64,000 nt of DNA, taken from positions 17,009 through 81,008 of the forward strand of contig JBDNFI010000012.1 of assembly GCA_041689935.1 (NCBI GenBank). The letters run 5' to 3'. This document shows, in pieces, positions 43,989 through 53,123 of this stretch (the first letter of the stretch is position 1; each line of letters opens with the position of its first letter). The DNA comes from CAXBDP01 sp041689935. Lineage in GTDB: Bacteria; Bacteroidota; Bacteroidia; Cytophagales; Cyclobacteriaceae. The translations under genes were made by a program, and so were the position numbers. The notes under the pieces are model-generated. The model searched no databases. It had not been told where the DNA came from and saw only the letters and a list, made by a program, of their open reading frames with translations.

Positions 43989-46529
43989 CTATTTTTCAGC
44001 GTCCTTATCTACAAGTCCTTTTTTAAGGCTAACGACTATTTCTTCTGCCCCATCTACATGGTCGGCCAATAATGTATCACCCACCTGAATTTCTCCTCTA
44101 AGGATTTCCTCTGCAATCGGGTCTTCCAAATATTTTTGGATCGCTCTATTGAGTGGTCTTGCTCCATATTGTGGATCATATCCCTTTTCTGATAAGAAAT
44201 CTTTTGCCTTTTCGCTGAGTTCAATTTCGTACCCTAAATCCTTGATACGAACAAATAGCTTGCTCAAAGAAATATCAATGATTTTGTGAATATGCTCTTT
44301 TTGTAGAGAATTGAATATAATCACGTCATCCAAACGATTCAAAAATTCCGGACTAAAGGTCTTCTTGAGGGCTTTCTGTATGGTATCTCTCATCACATCA
44401 TCTATTGCTTCTTGTTTTGTTTGTGAGGCAAAACCAATTCCCGCACCGAAATCCTTTAGATCGCGCACGCCAATGTTGGAAGTCATTATGATAATGGTAT
44501 TTCTGAAGTCAACTCTTCGGCCTAAGCCATCTGTTAATATCCCATCGTCTAATACTTGAAGAAGGATATTATACACATCTGGATGCGCTTTCTCAATTTC
44601 ATCAAGTAGGATTACTGCGTAAGGCTTACGTCGAACTTTCTCGGTCAATTGTCCACCTTCTTCATATCCAACATAGCCTGGAGGTGCTCCAACCAAACGG
44701 GAGATCGAGAATTTCTCCATATACTCACTCATATCTATACGGATAAGTGAATCGTCTTTATCAAAAAGATACGTTGCAAGAACTTTTGCTAATTCAGTTT
44801 TTCCCACACCTGTTGGGCCTAAGAATACGAAAGAGCCTATTGGCTTTTTCGGGTCTTTGAGACCAACCCTTGTGCGCTGTATTGCTTTAGTCAATTTCTT
44901 AATAGCCTCTTCTTGGCCTATTACTTTGCCTGCAAGTGATTCACCCATTTTCAGTAATTTTGCACTTTCATTTTGCGCAATTCTATTTACCGAAATACCA
45001 GTAATCATAGCAATTACTTCTGCTACATTTTCTTCGTCAACCGTATAGCGTTGATTCTTGGTTTCTTCTTCCCATCGAAGTTTTGCCGCATCCAGCTCTT
45101 CAAGAAGTTTTTTCTCTTTATCGCGGAGCCTTGCAGCTTCTTCGTATTTCTGGCTTTTTACAACATTATTTTTATCTTTCTTCACATCCTCTATGTCCGA
45201 CTCTAGCTGCTCGATATCAGCAGGAACATGGATATTTTTGATGTGAACACGCGCTCCTGTTTCATCCAAAATATCAATTGCTTTATCAGGAAGAAAACGA
45301 TCGCTAATGTATCTGTCAGACATTTTGACACAAGCTTCAATAGCAGCTTGGGAATAGTTAACATGGTGATGCTCCTCGTACTTATCTTTTATGTTTTCAA
45401 GTATTTGGATGGTTTCATTTATTGTGGTTGCATCCACCATCACCATTTGGAATCTACGAGCAAGAGCACCGTCTTTCTCTATATATTGTCTGTACTCATC
45501 TAAGGTAGTAGCACCGATACATTGGATTTCGCCACGAGAAAGCGCTGGCTTGAACATGTTACTTGCGTCAAGAGAGCCTGAAGCACCTCCCGCTCCAACA
45601 ATTGTGTGCAATTCATCAATGAAAAGAATGACATCTTTCGATTTTTCCAATTCATTCATTACCGCCTTCATTCGTTCCTCAAATTGGCCACGGTATTTTG
45701 TTCCCGCTACCAATGAAGCCAAATCAAGCGTTACCACTCTTTTATTGAAAAGGACTCTTGAAACTTTTTTCTCAATTATTCTTAGGGCGAGGCCTTCTGC
45801 GATGGCAGTTTTACCCACTCCAGGCTCACCTATTAATATTGGGTTGTTTTTCTTTCGACGGCTAAGGATTTGAGCTACTCGCTCTATTTCTTTTTCACGT
45901 CCCACAATCGGATCCAACCTGCCATCTTCTGCAAGTCTGGTCAAGTCGCGACCAAAATTGTCTAGCACTGGTGTTTTGGATTTCTCGGCACCTTTAGCAG
46001 AACCCATGCCTCCAGCAGAGCTGCCCGAGCTACCGAACACTTTGCTGCTATCATCGTCGTTGCCATCAGTATCGGAAGCAGCCATAGGGCTGTCCGATTT
46101 ATACTCAAGAAGTTCCTTTACCACATCATAACTTACATTATATTTTTCCATCACTTGAGTAGGTAGGCTATCTTCGTCGCGGAGAATTGATAATAATAAA
46201 TGCTCCGTACCGATTAGCTGGCTTTTAAATATTTTTGCTTCTAAATAAGTGATTTTCAGCACTTTTTCAGACTGCCTAGTAAGAGGGATATTTGCTAAGT
46301 TTTTGACGTTATGCGATGCAGTTCCCTTAGTAGCTTTTTCCAAAGCCTGTCTCATTTCATCTAACGGAACGCCTAATTTTTTCAGAAGAGATACGGCTAC
46401 ACCTTCGCCCTCCCGCAATAACCCAAGCACCAAGTGCTCAGTACCAATATAGTCATGCCCCAGGCGCAAAGCTTCCTCGCGGCTAAGGGATATTACTTCT
46501 TTTACTCGATTCGAAAATTTTGCTTCCAT
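43989..46529 (-). CDS. clpC: ATP-dependent Clp protease ATPase subunit ClpC
   Basis: An AAA+ unfoldase of 846 residues that feeds proteins to ClpP. It contains two N-terminal Clp_N repeats (SREEALRLGHDYIGTEHLVL and SQLIGTEHLLLSILRDE), a Gly/Ser-rich linker, a first AAA+ module (Walker A GEPGVGKTAIAEG, Walker B VILFIDELHTIVGA), a middle UVR-like segment with EEAARLRDKEKKL, and a second AAA+ module (GPTGVGKTELAK, ILLDEIEKAHPD). The UVR and N-domain features mark it as ClpC rather than ClpA or ClpB. A ClpS-type adaptor lies at 8332-8613. Two GCGGGAGG octamers are inside. Confidence 0.95.
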   Translation of the reverse strand: MEAKFSNRVKEVISLSREEALRLGHDYIGTEHLVLGLLREGEGVAVSLLKKLGVPLDEMRQALEKATKGTASHNVKNLANIPLTRQSEKVLKITYLEAKIFKSQLIGTEHLLLSILRDEDSLPTQVMEKYNVSYDVVKELLEYKSDSPMAASDTDGNDDDSSKVFGSSGSSAGGMGSAKGAEKSKTPVLDNFGRDLTRLAEDGRLDPIVGREKEIERVAQILSRRKKNNPILIGEPGVGKTAIAEGLALRIIEKKVSRVLFNKRVVTLDLASLVAGTKYRGQFEERMKAVMNELEKSKDVILFIDELHTIVGAGGASGSLDASNMFKPALSRGEIQCIGATTLDEYRQYIEKDGALARRFQMVMVDATTINETIQILENIKDKYEEHHHVNYSQAAIEACVKMSDRYISDRFLPDKAIDILDETGARVHIKNIHVPADIEQLESDIEDVKKDKNNVVKSQKYEEAARLRDKEKKLLEELDAAKLRWEEETKNQRYTVDEENVAEVIAMITGISVNRIAQNESAKLLKMGESLAGKVIGQEEAIKKLTKAIQRTRVGLKDPKKPIGSFVFLGPTGVGKTELAKVLATYLFDKDDSLIRIDMSEYMEKFSISRLVGAPPGYVGYEEGGQLTEKVRRKPYAVILLDEIEKAHPDVYNILLQVLDDGILTDGLGRRVDFRNTIIIMTSNIGVRDLKDFGAGIGFASQTKQEAIDDVMRDTIQKALKKTFSPEFLNRLDDVIIFNSLQKEHIHKIIDISLSKLFVRIKDLGYEIELSEKAKDFLSEKGYDPQYGARPLNRAIQKYLEDPIAEEILRGEIQVGDTLLADHVDGAEEIVVSLKKGLVDKDAEK

Positions 46530-46642
46530 ATTATATATCTATAAAGCCTCTGTACCTGCTAAATGTAAATGATTCAGTTTGAAAATACCACTTAAGGAAG
46601 GATAAAAATCATGTAGGAAAAACGTGAAAACCCTACATTTGT

Positions 46643-47284
46643 TTAATTCTTCTTCCTAATAGATGCCAAAAGCAAGGATTTTGCTTGGGGTCCTTCACAA
46701 AAGAGGAGATCCAGAATCGATAGGTTGTTCGCAAAGTCTGCGCCAAACACTTGATAGTATGACATTGGGTCAAATTCTAAAATATCATGAATCGATTTAT
46801 TAGGTTGAAGACTGTTTCTTAAATCGATCACGCTTATTTCAGGCTGTTTTTCAAATGTTTGTGTATATTCTACGTGAACGTTGAAATTCAATAATTTAAG
46901 ACATTTTGTCAGGATTAGCCTGTTCAAATCCAAAAGGCGGGAGGGTTTAGCTTCAAGAATATCTCGGATGTCATTTTCAAAAAACTCGAAATAGGGAGCA
47001 TTTCCGTATCCCGACTGGATGGTGCGCCAATGAATATCTGTCCATCTTTGAGAATAATCAATTTCTATATCCTTAATGGCCTGTTTGCTACTGCCTGTTA
47101 CAGGGACGGAAAGAGCCGTAACATTATTTGCAGTCTGGATGTAGCACCTATTTCTATAGCTTTGCTTCCTGAAGTTCTCCTGCGTTTCTAACCGGATAGT
47201 ATTGAAGCGCAATAGTTGGGCAAACCAAGCAATGCTTGGGAAGTAATGCATTTCAATAAGGGCGGTAGATGTTTCTGCTGGCAC
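46643..47284 (-). CDS. WbqC-family protein
   Basis: A 213-residue soluble protein matching the WbqC family: IEMHYFPSIAWFAQLLRFN at the N-terminus, ENFRKQSYRNRCYIQTANN, then WRTIQSGYGNAPYFEFFEND. Some members sit in O-antigen clusters and may build modified sugars, but in Bacteroidota it is usually a lone conserved gene. Enzymatic activity is unproven. It lies 44 bp downstream of the Sua5-like gene on the same strand. Confidence 0.82.
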   Translation of the reverse strand: MPAETSTALIEMHYFPSIAWFAQLLRFNTIRLETQENFRKQSYRNRCYIQTANNVTALSVPVTGSSKQAIKDIEIDYSQRWTDIHWRTIQSGYGNAPYFEFFENDIRDILEAKPSRLLDLNRLILTKCLKLLNFNVHVEYTQTFEKQPEISVIDLRNSLQPNKSIHDILEFDPMSYYQVFGADFANNLSILDLLFCEGPQAKSLLLASIRKKN

Positions 47285-47328
47285 TGTTTTGTTTTTTTTA
47301 TCTATGCCAAGGAAGCCTGCTCCCTTGA

Positions 47329-47958
47329 TTACAAGAATTCGTCAATATTACCCAAGCCTTCGCGTATTACTTCGATTTGGTCGCCTGAGCAATCCACTAC
47401 TGTGGAAGCTACATTTTTGCCATAGTCGCCATGAATGACGATGTCAACCTGATTTTTGAATTTCTCATAAATCAATTCAGGATCAGTAGAATACTCAATC
47501 ACTTCGTCTTCATCTCGAATGGAAGTGGTGATAATTGGATTGCCCAACCTTTCTACAATCAATCGAGGAATCTTATGATCAGGCACTCGAATACCAATAG
47601 TCTTCTTTTTGGTATTTAGTATTTTGGGGACTTTACTGCCTGCATTCAGGATAAATGTAAAGGGGCCTGGAAGTGCCTTTTTCATTACCTTATACACTGG
47701 TGTACTCAAATTGCGAACATATTCGGATATATTACTCAAGTCGCTGCAAATGATAGAGAAATTTGCTTTTTCGGGTTTCAGCCCTTTCAGTTGAGCTACT
47801 CTTTGCACAGCTTTTTGATTGAAAATATCGCAGCCCATCCCATAAATAGTATCAGTAGGATAAATGATGACACCACCATTGCGGAGTACTTCCACAATTT
47901 GATCAATCTTTTTATCCTCAGGATTTTCCTCGTATAGACGTATAAATTCCGCTGACAT
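47329..47958 (-). CDS. L-threonylcarbamoyladenylate synthase (Sua5/YciO/YrdC family)
   Basis: A 209-residue YrdC-like protein with LRNGGVIIYPTDTIYGMGCD (the nucleotide-binding segment), LKGLKPEKANFSIICSDLSN, LPGPFTFIL, and TIGIRVPDHKIPRL with NPIITTSI. The family makes threonylcarbamoyl-AMP for the t6A modification of tRNAs. The GMGCD and KP-x-K variations place it near the YciO side of the family, so it may not be the main Sua5/TsaC. Confidence 0.8.
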   Translation of the reverse strand: MSAEFIRLYEENPEDKKIDQIVEVLRNGGVIIYPTDTIYGMGCDIFNQKAVQRVAQLKGLKPEKANFSIICSDLSNISEYVRNLSTPVYKVMKKALPGPFTFILNAGSKVPKILNTKKKTIGIRVPDHKIPRLIVERLGNPIITTSIRDEDEVIEYSTDPELIYEKFKNQVDIVIHGDYGKNVASTVVDCSGDQIEVIREGLGNIDEFL

Positions 47959-48111
47959 AGTTTATTATTTACCCAAAGTTAAGCTTTTTTTATTTCTGGC
48001 ATGGCTAATTTCACGAGGCATAATTGGATTCTGAGCAAAAACCTACTTGACGAAGATGATATTATCCTCCCGCCATTTTGTAATATAGCATTCGGATTAA
48101 ACGTAATAATT

Positions 48112-49035
48112 ATGCGAAAGAGTATCTATTCATTTCTACACCTAATTTTCATTTTCAGCTTTGCTTGTACTACCCAAGCACAAGAGCTCAAGACTATTTC
48201 CATCAATAATGCCACCGAAACTTCCCTCTTTCTCAAATGGAGTGAAGAACGGGTACCAATGATTTCTGCTCATAGAGGTGGGCCAGCACCAGGATTTCCA
48301 GAAAACTGTATTGGGACATTTGAGAATACAATCAAATATACTCACGCAATTATTGAATGTGATATTGCGATAACTTCGGATGGGCATTTGGTAATGATGC
48401 ATGACAATACACTGGATCGCACTACTAACGGTACAGGTAAGGTCAATGAGGTGACGTTGGAATATATTCAGTCATTATACTTGAAAGATGATGGGGGCAA
48501 TTTGACAAATTTTCAGGTACCAACATTGCGGGAGGTTTTGGAATGGGGTAAGGGCAAAGTGGTTTTTACCTTGGATGTGAAGCGTGGCGTTCCTTTCGAA
48601 AAAGTTACTGATTTGATTATCGAAACAGAAACCAGCCATTTGTCGATAATGATTACCTACAATATGGAAGCCGCCATGCAAGTGCATGAATTGATTCCTG
48701 ATTTGCCGATTTCTATGTCGCTTGGTAGTATGGATGCCATCGAACAATGGCGCAAAACAGGTATTCCTGCTGAAAATGTAGTGGCGTTTGTCGGCACCTC
48801 CGAAAGAGATGCCGAGCTATATGATGTTTTGCATAAAGAAGGAATTTACTGTATTTTAGGTACTATGGGGAACTTAGACAGAAGCGCGGCTACAAATGGC
48901 GATGAACTCTACGCCAACCTGATTCGAAATGGTGCAGATATCCTATCTACAGATAGACCAATAGAAGCTGCCAAAGCTCTTGCGCCAATGGTCAACACAG
49001 AAAGCAGATTTTATCAAAGATTTTTCAAAAACTAA
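48112..49035 (+). CDS. exported glycerophosphodiester phosphodiesterase
   Basis: A protein of about 307 residues with a signal peptide (IYSFLHLIFIFSFACTTQAQ). The GDPD domain has ISAHRGGPAPGFPENCIGTF with the first catalytic His/Arg pair, IECDIAITSDGHLVMMHDNT with metal-binding Glu/Asp and the second His, and FTLDVKRG. It releases glycerol-3-phosphate from phospholipid head groups in the periplasm. An upstream frame from 48001 adds 37 residues before the signal peptide and is not believable, so ATG 48112 is used. Confidence 0.87.
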   Translation: MRKSIYSFLHLIFIFSFACTTQAQELKTISINNATETSLFLKWSEERVPMISAHRGGPAPGFPENCIGTFENTIKYTHAIIECDIAITSDGHLVMMHDNTLDRTTNGTGKVNEVTLEYIQSLYLKDDGGNLTNFQVPTLREVLEWGKGKVVFTLDVKRGVPFEKVTDLIIETETSHLSIMITYNMEAAMQVHELIPDLPISMSLGSMDAIEQWRKTGIPAENVVAFVGTSERDAELYDVLHKEGIYCILGTMGNLDRSAATNGDELYANLIRNGADILSTDRPIEAAKALAPMVNTESRFYQRFFKN

Positions 49036-49037
49036 AA

Positions 49038-50060
49038 ATGATAGATTTAAGAAGCGACACCGTTACAAAACCAACACCTAAAATGATGCAGGCAATGATG
49101 TCTGCAAAAGTGGGTGATGACGTGTTTGGCGAAGACCCAACGGTAAATGAATTGGAGCAGAAATTAGCTGCATATTTCGGTATGGAGGCAGGGCTGTTTT
49201 GCCCGAGTGGCACCATGACCAACCAAATTGCTATTCGAATTTTGACCCAAGCTCAAGATGAAGTGATTTGCCATAAATACTCGCATATTTACCTGTATGA
49301 AGGTGGTGGGCTTATGGCAAACTCACATGTTTCTGTTGCTTTGCTGGAAGGTGAAAATGGAATTTTGAGCGTAGAAGCCATAAAAGGAGCTATCAATAAC
49401 CCAGATGATGTTCACCGTCCGCTTAGTAGAGTGGTAGCTTTGGAGAACACGATGAACAAAGGTGGAGGAGCAATTTATCCGATGTCCACCATTCGTGAGA
49501 TCAGCAAAATGGCGAGAGAACATGGTTTGGCGATGCATTTGGATGGAGCAAGACTTTTCAATGCATTGGTAGAAACAGGCAACGATCCATTAGAATATGG
49601 GCAATGGTTCGATACTATTTCTATTTGCTTATCCAAAGGATTAGGTTGTCCTGTAGGTTCGGTTTTGCTTTCTTCCGCTGATAATATTCGCAAAGCACGG
49701 AGAGTGCGCAAAGTATTTGGAGGTGGCATGCGCCAAGCTGGATATTTGGCTGCTGCGGGTATTTATGCATTGGATAATCATGTAAGCCGCCTCAAAGAAG
49801 ACCACGATAAAGCGGCTAAATTAGGAGAAGTTTTAGCCACACTTGGTTGGGTCGAAAAAGTGAGTCCAGTTGCAACCAATATTGTCATCTTCCATTTGAT
49901 TCCAAGCTTAAATAATAAGGAAATCCTTACCAAACTTACCGAAGCGGGAATTGGTGGAGTACTCTTCGGACCTGGTCAAATTCGCTTAGTTACGCATTTG
50001 GACTTTAGCGATGAGCAATTGGCGCAAGCAATCGAAATTCTGAAAAGGTTCGAACCATGA
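49038..50060 (+). CDS. ltaE: low-specificity L-threonine aldolase
   Basis: A PLP enzyme of 340 residues that splits L-threonine into glycine and acetaldehyde. It has IDLRSDTVTKPTPKMMQAM at the start, GLFCPSGTMTNQIAIRI, MHLDGARLFNA (PLP-ring Asp), and the Schiff-base Lys in SICLSKGLGCPVGSVL. It begins two bases after the GDPD stop and overlaps the rarA start by four bases (ATGA), so gdpd-ltaE-rarA probably form one transcript. Confidence 0.92.
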   Translation: MIDLRSDTVTKPTPKMMQAMMSAKVGDDVFGEDPTVNELEQKLAAYFGMEAGLFCPSGTMTNQIAIRILTQAQDEVICHKYSHIYLYEGGGLMANSHVSVALLEGENGILSVEAIKGAINNPDDVHRPLSRVVALENTMNKGGGAIYPMSTIREISKMAREHGLAMHLDGARLFNALVETGNDPLEYGQWFDTISICLSKGLGCPVGSVLLSSADNIRKARRVRKVFGGGMRQAGYLAAAGIYALDNHVSRLKEDHDKAAKLGEVLATLGWVEKVSPVATNIVIFHLIPSLNNKEILTKLTEAGIGGVLFGPGQIRLVTHLDFSDEQLAQAIEILKRFEP

Positions 50061-51328
50061 GTTTATTCGCTTCATCGGCTCCCTTAGCCGAGCGGATCAG
50101 ACCTGAGGCGCTCGATGATCTCATAGGTCAGAAACACTTGGTAGGGCCAGGAAGTGTATTACGTTCGGTCATCAAATCAGGACATGTGCCTTCGCTGATT
50201 CTTTGGGGACCTCCTGGAGTGGGCAAAACAACGCTTGCGAATATTATAGCCAAGCAAGTGAAAACGCCTTTTGCGACGTTGAGCGCGGTAAGCTCTGGCG
50301 TAAAGGAGGTGCGGGAGGTAATACAACGAGCCAAAAATACAGGCCGAATTATCCTTTTTATAGATGAAATTCACCGATTTAATAAATCCCAACAAGATGC
50401 TTTGCTGCAGGCCGTAGAAAAAGGCTACATCTCCTTGATTGGGGCGACTACGGAAAATCCATCTTTTGAGGTAAACGCCGCATTGCTTTCTCGTTGCCAA
50501 GTGTATATTCTCAAAGCACTCGACGAAGCTGATTTGGTTAGCCTAATGAAAAAAGCACTCGAAGAGGACGAAGTGCTTGCAAAGAAGAAACTTGTACTTA
50601 CAGAAACGGCAGCACTTATTCGCATTTCTGGTGGAGATGCCCGAAAGCTTTTAAACTTGCTGGAAATCGTCGCCGATTACTTGGATGAAGGAGAAGAAAT
50701 CCTCGATGAAAGTGTGATGAAAATCGCACAGCAAAAAATAGCCATATATGATAAATCTGGAGAGCAACATTATGATATCATTTCTGCATTTATCAAATCC
50801 ATAAGAGGCAGCGATCCTAATGCAGCCTTGTATTGGCTTGCCCGAATGATAGAAGGCGGGGAGGATGTGAAATTTATCGCCCGTCGATTATTGATTTTGG
50901 CCTCCGAAGATATTGGCAACGCCAATCCAAATGCGCTCCTGCTTGCTACCACCACTTTTCAAGCCGTATCGATGATTGGTTACCCGGAGTCTCGTATTAT
51001 ATTGGGGCAGTGTGCTACCTATTTGGCATGCTCACCCAAGAGCAATGCGGCCTATTTGGGAATAGACAAAGCCTTAGCCGAAGTACGAAATACTGGAGAC
51101 CTACCTGTTCCTTTACCTATCCGAAATGCACCCACCCGCCTTATGAAAGATCAAGGTTATGGAAAAGGCTACAAATATTCACATGACTTTCCAGGCAATT
51201 TTGCCTTCCAAGAATTTTTACCTGATGAACTAAGCCGTACCGTATTTTATGACCCAGGTAAGAATGCGCGGGAGGAAGAATTTCGTAAACAACTCCAAAA
51301 GCTTTGGAAGGATAAATACGACTATTGA
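50057..51328 (+). CDS. rarA: replication-associated recombination protein A (RarA/MgsA AAA+ ATPase)
   Basis: A 423-residue AAA+ ATPase related to clamp loaders, acting at stalled replication forks. It has RPEALDDLIGQKHLVGPGS, Walker A WGPPGVGKTTLANI, Walker B RIILFIDEIHRFNKSQQDAL, sensor 1 IGATTENPSFEVNAALLSRC, and the C-terminal MgsA tetramerisation region (DPNAALYWLARMIEGGED, ASEDIGNANPNAL). Its start overlaps the aldolase stop by four bases. Two GCGGGAGG octamers lie inside it. Confidence 0.94.
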   Translation: MSLFASSAPLAERIRPEALDDLIGQKHLVGPGSVLRSVIKSGHVPSLILWGPPGVGKTTLANIIAKQVKTPFATLSAVSSGVKEVREVIQRAKNTGRIILFIDEIHRFNKSQQDALLQAVEKGYISLIGATTENPSFEVNAALLSRCQVYILKALDEADLVSLMKKALEEDEVLAKKKLVLTETAALIRISGGDARKLLNLLEIVADYLDEGEEILDESVMKIAQQKIAIYDKSGEQHYDIISAFIKSIRGSDPNAALYWLARMIEGGEDVKFIARRLLILASEDIGNANPNALLLATTTFQAVSMIGYPESRIILGQCATYLACSPKSNAAYLGIDKALAEVRNTGDLPVPLPIRNAPTRLMKDQGYGKGYKYSHDFPGNFAFQEFLPDELSRTVFYDPGKNAREEEFRKQLQKLWKDKYDY

Positions 51329-51344
51329 TCCCTATCTTTGGAAG

Positions 51345-52379
51345 CTAGGTAATATCTGGATTCAACGAGATTTCATCTGGCATATAGTGCTTGTGCCATT
51401 TGCTCAATTTCTCATTGGTTTGATGATTCATTTGCGATACTTTTTGGATCCGATCAATGACAAAGACATGCTCATGGCTCATTTGGACTTCATCTAAAGG
51501 CCCTCTCGGTGAAATTAATTTCACGAAAATCGGTGCGGTTTCTATGCAGATAAACAGAAGCAAAATAAACCAGCTAGCGGTTGCCATCACCGAATTCTTC
51601 TCTCCCAATCTGCCCAATGCCTCCAATCTGGCAGCCATTCCATCATAGCGATCACCTTCTAAAGTGAGTAGTTCAGCTTGGAGTTTTTGATACACGCTAT
51701 CTCTCGCCACGAGCAGTTGGGCAATATTCATTTTAGCATCTGCTTCGTAGCTCTTAAATTCTTCTCCAGCTTTGTCTGCATCAGCTTTTTTCAATAAATA
51801 AATTGGGCCAAGATTTTTCTGCATAGAGCCGCCAGTGCCATCGGCTTCCTTCCGAGCTTCTTCGGCCAATATGTCCTTGCGGTTTTGGGCAATAGCAATT
51901 TTTCCTTCCCAGTCGCTCACAGCACTATCGTAGCTTGCAAGGGTATTTGTAAACCGCAACGAAATACTTGCCTCCTGATTTTTCTTTAATTCTTGCTTCA
52001 TCAACACAAGCTCCGAAGCAATTTCAGGTTCAAATATTTTGAGCTCTAGCGGACGGGAAATCACAATGGCCAATACGATAGCTAATAGCAAACGAGGAAT
52101 AGCCATTGCCCATTCGCTTCGTCTACTTTTGCTTTTTTTCATACTCGATACGATATATCGATCGAGATTAAAAATCATAGCTCCCCATAATAGGCCAAAG
52201 CCAACGGAAAGAAAGATGTTTTCACTAATAGTATAGAGCGCATACCCAGAAGCCAAAAAGGCGAATATGGCTGTAAACAAAATGGTGGCTCCAATACCAG
52301 CGTATTTATTGATTTCACTTGGGCATCTTTTGATATAGCCCTTGGGAACTCCAGAACAGAAAAGAAAGAATTGCTGCAT
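51345..52379 (-). CDS. DUF4407-family membrane protein
   Basis: A 344-residue protein with four membrane helices: GIGATILFTAIFAFLASGYA and GLLWGAMIFNLDRYIVSSM near the N-terminus, then RLLLAIVLAIVISRPLELKI, a long coiled-coil periplasmic or cytoplasmic segment, and MATASWFILLLFICIETAPI. This is the DUF4407 layout. Its function is unknown. It converges on rarA with a 16 bp gap. Confidence 0.83.
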   Translation of the reverse strand: MQQFFLFCSGVPKGYIKRCPSEINKYAGIGATILFTAIFAFLASGYALYTISENIFLSVGFGLLWGAMIFNLDRYIVSSMKKSKSRRSEWAMAIPRLLLAIVLAIVISRPLELKIFEPEIASELVLMKQELKKNQEASISLRFTNTLASYDSAVSDWEGKIAIAQNRKDILAEEARKEADGTGGSMQKNLGPIYLLKKADADKAGEEFKSYEADAKMNIAQLLVARDSVYQKLQAELLTLEGDRYDGMAARLEALGRLGEKNSVMATASWFILLLFICIETAPIFVKLISPRGPLDEVQMSHEHVFVIDRIQKVSQMNHQTNEKLSKWHKHYMPDEISLNPDIT

Positions 52380-52690
52380 AATGCGAGAGGATTTTGTTCA
52401 AGCTTAACGAATAAGCTATATGCTTATTTTACGTGCAACAAAATTCGATTAACCGAGTGATTTATTCGACTGATGGGGTGATTTTGATGGTGGGGTTAGT
52501 TGGATTTCAATGCTTCAACATTATTAATCAGAAAAGAAATCAACTGAACATATTAAATGTAAAATCAGAAAACTGAATAAATCAATTGTCTATAAAATGG
52601 GTAGATTTGATTATTAGCATTGCACACATTTCAATGGCGAAAAAATATTACGAGAAATGGATATGATCAATAGGTGAATTTGAAGAAAGA

Positions 52691-53113
52691 TTGATCCAAA
52701 TTAATTATGATTCCAAAACAGATGAAAAAATTTTGGAGCTCTATTATGAGGATGGAGTAGTTACACAAATGAGAATTCATTTGGCTGATGCTGATGAAAC
52801 GGTGAAGAACAAAACCTTAATTATTAGCAAGACTCATTTCAAGGAGAATGTCCACCTTTCTTATGAAAGGCATTTTACAAGGAATGAGCGAGAGGTAGTA
52901 GAGGAGTATTCGAATGATGAAATGGCCTTTTATTTTGAAACTGAGCGTAAGGACGGCTTTGAAATATGTACTGGATTTTATCCAGACGGGAGCCTTTTCT
53001 TTGTTGAAAAAACAAGCTACAATAGTTTAGGAAAAGCAATTAGCCGAGACAATTATATTCATTGTGAAAATGGCACTGTAAGTTTTGACACATATGCTGA
53101 AGATGAGTTATAA
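52691..53113 (+). CDS. small soluble protein, probably with an interrupted N-terminus
   Basis: The open frame begins at TTG (52691) and codes 140 residues rich in Glu/Asp (DSKTDEKILELYYEDGVVT and so on) with no recognised family. In the same frame an ATG at 52634 starts MAKKYYEKWI, meets TGA at 52664-52666 and continues SIGEFEERLIQ straight into the frame. The native gene was therefore probably 52634-53113 with one stop. It may be a recent pseudogene or use a weak TTG start. Confidence 0.5.
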   Translation: MIQINYDSKTDEKILELYYEDGVVTQMRIHLADADETVKNKTLIISKTHFKENVHLSYERHFTRNEREVVEEYSNDEMAFYFETERKDGFEICTGFYPDGSLFFVEKTSYNSLGKAISRDNYIHCENGTVSFDTYAEDEL

Positions 53114-53123
53114 CTCTTCATTT

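Noticed and set aside
48001..48111. N-terminal extension of the GDPD gene
   Set aside because: It would place 37 residues in front of a clear signal peptide.
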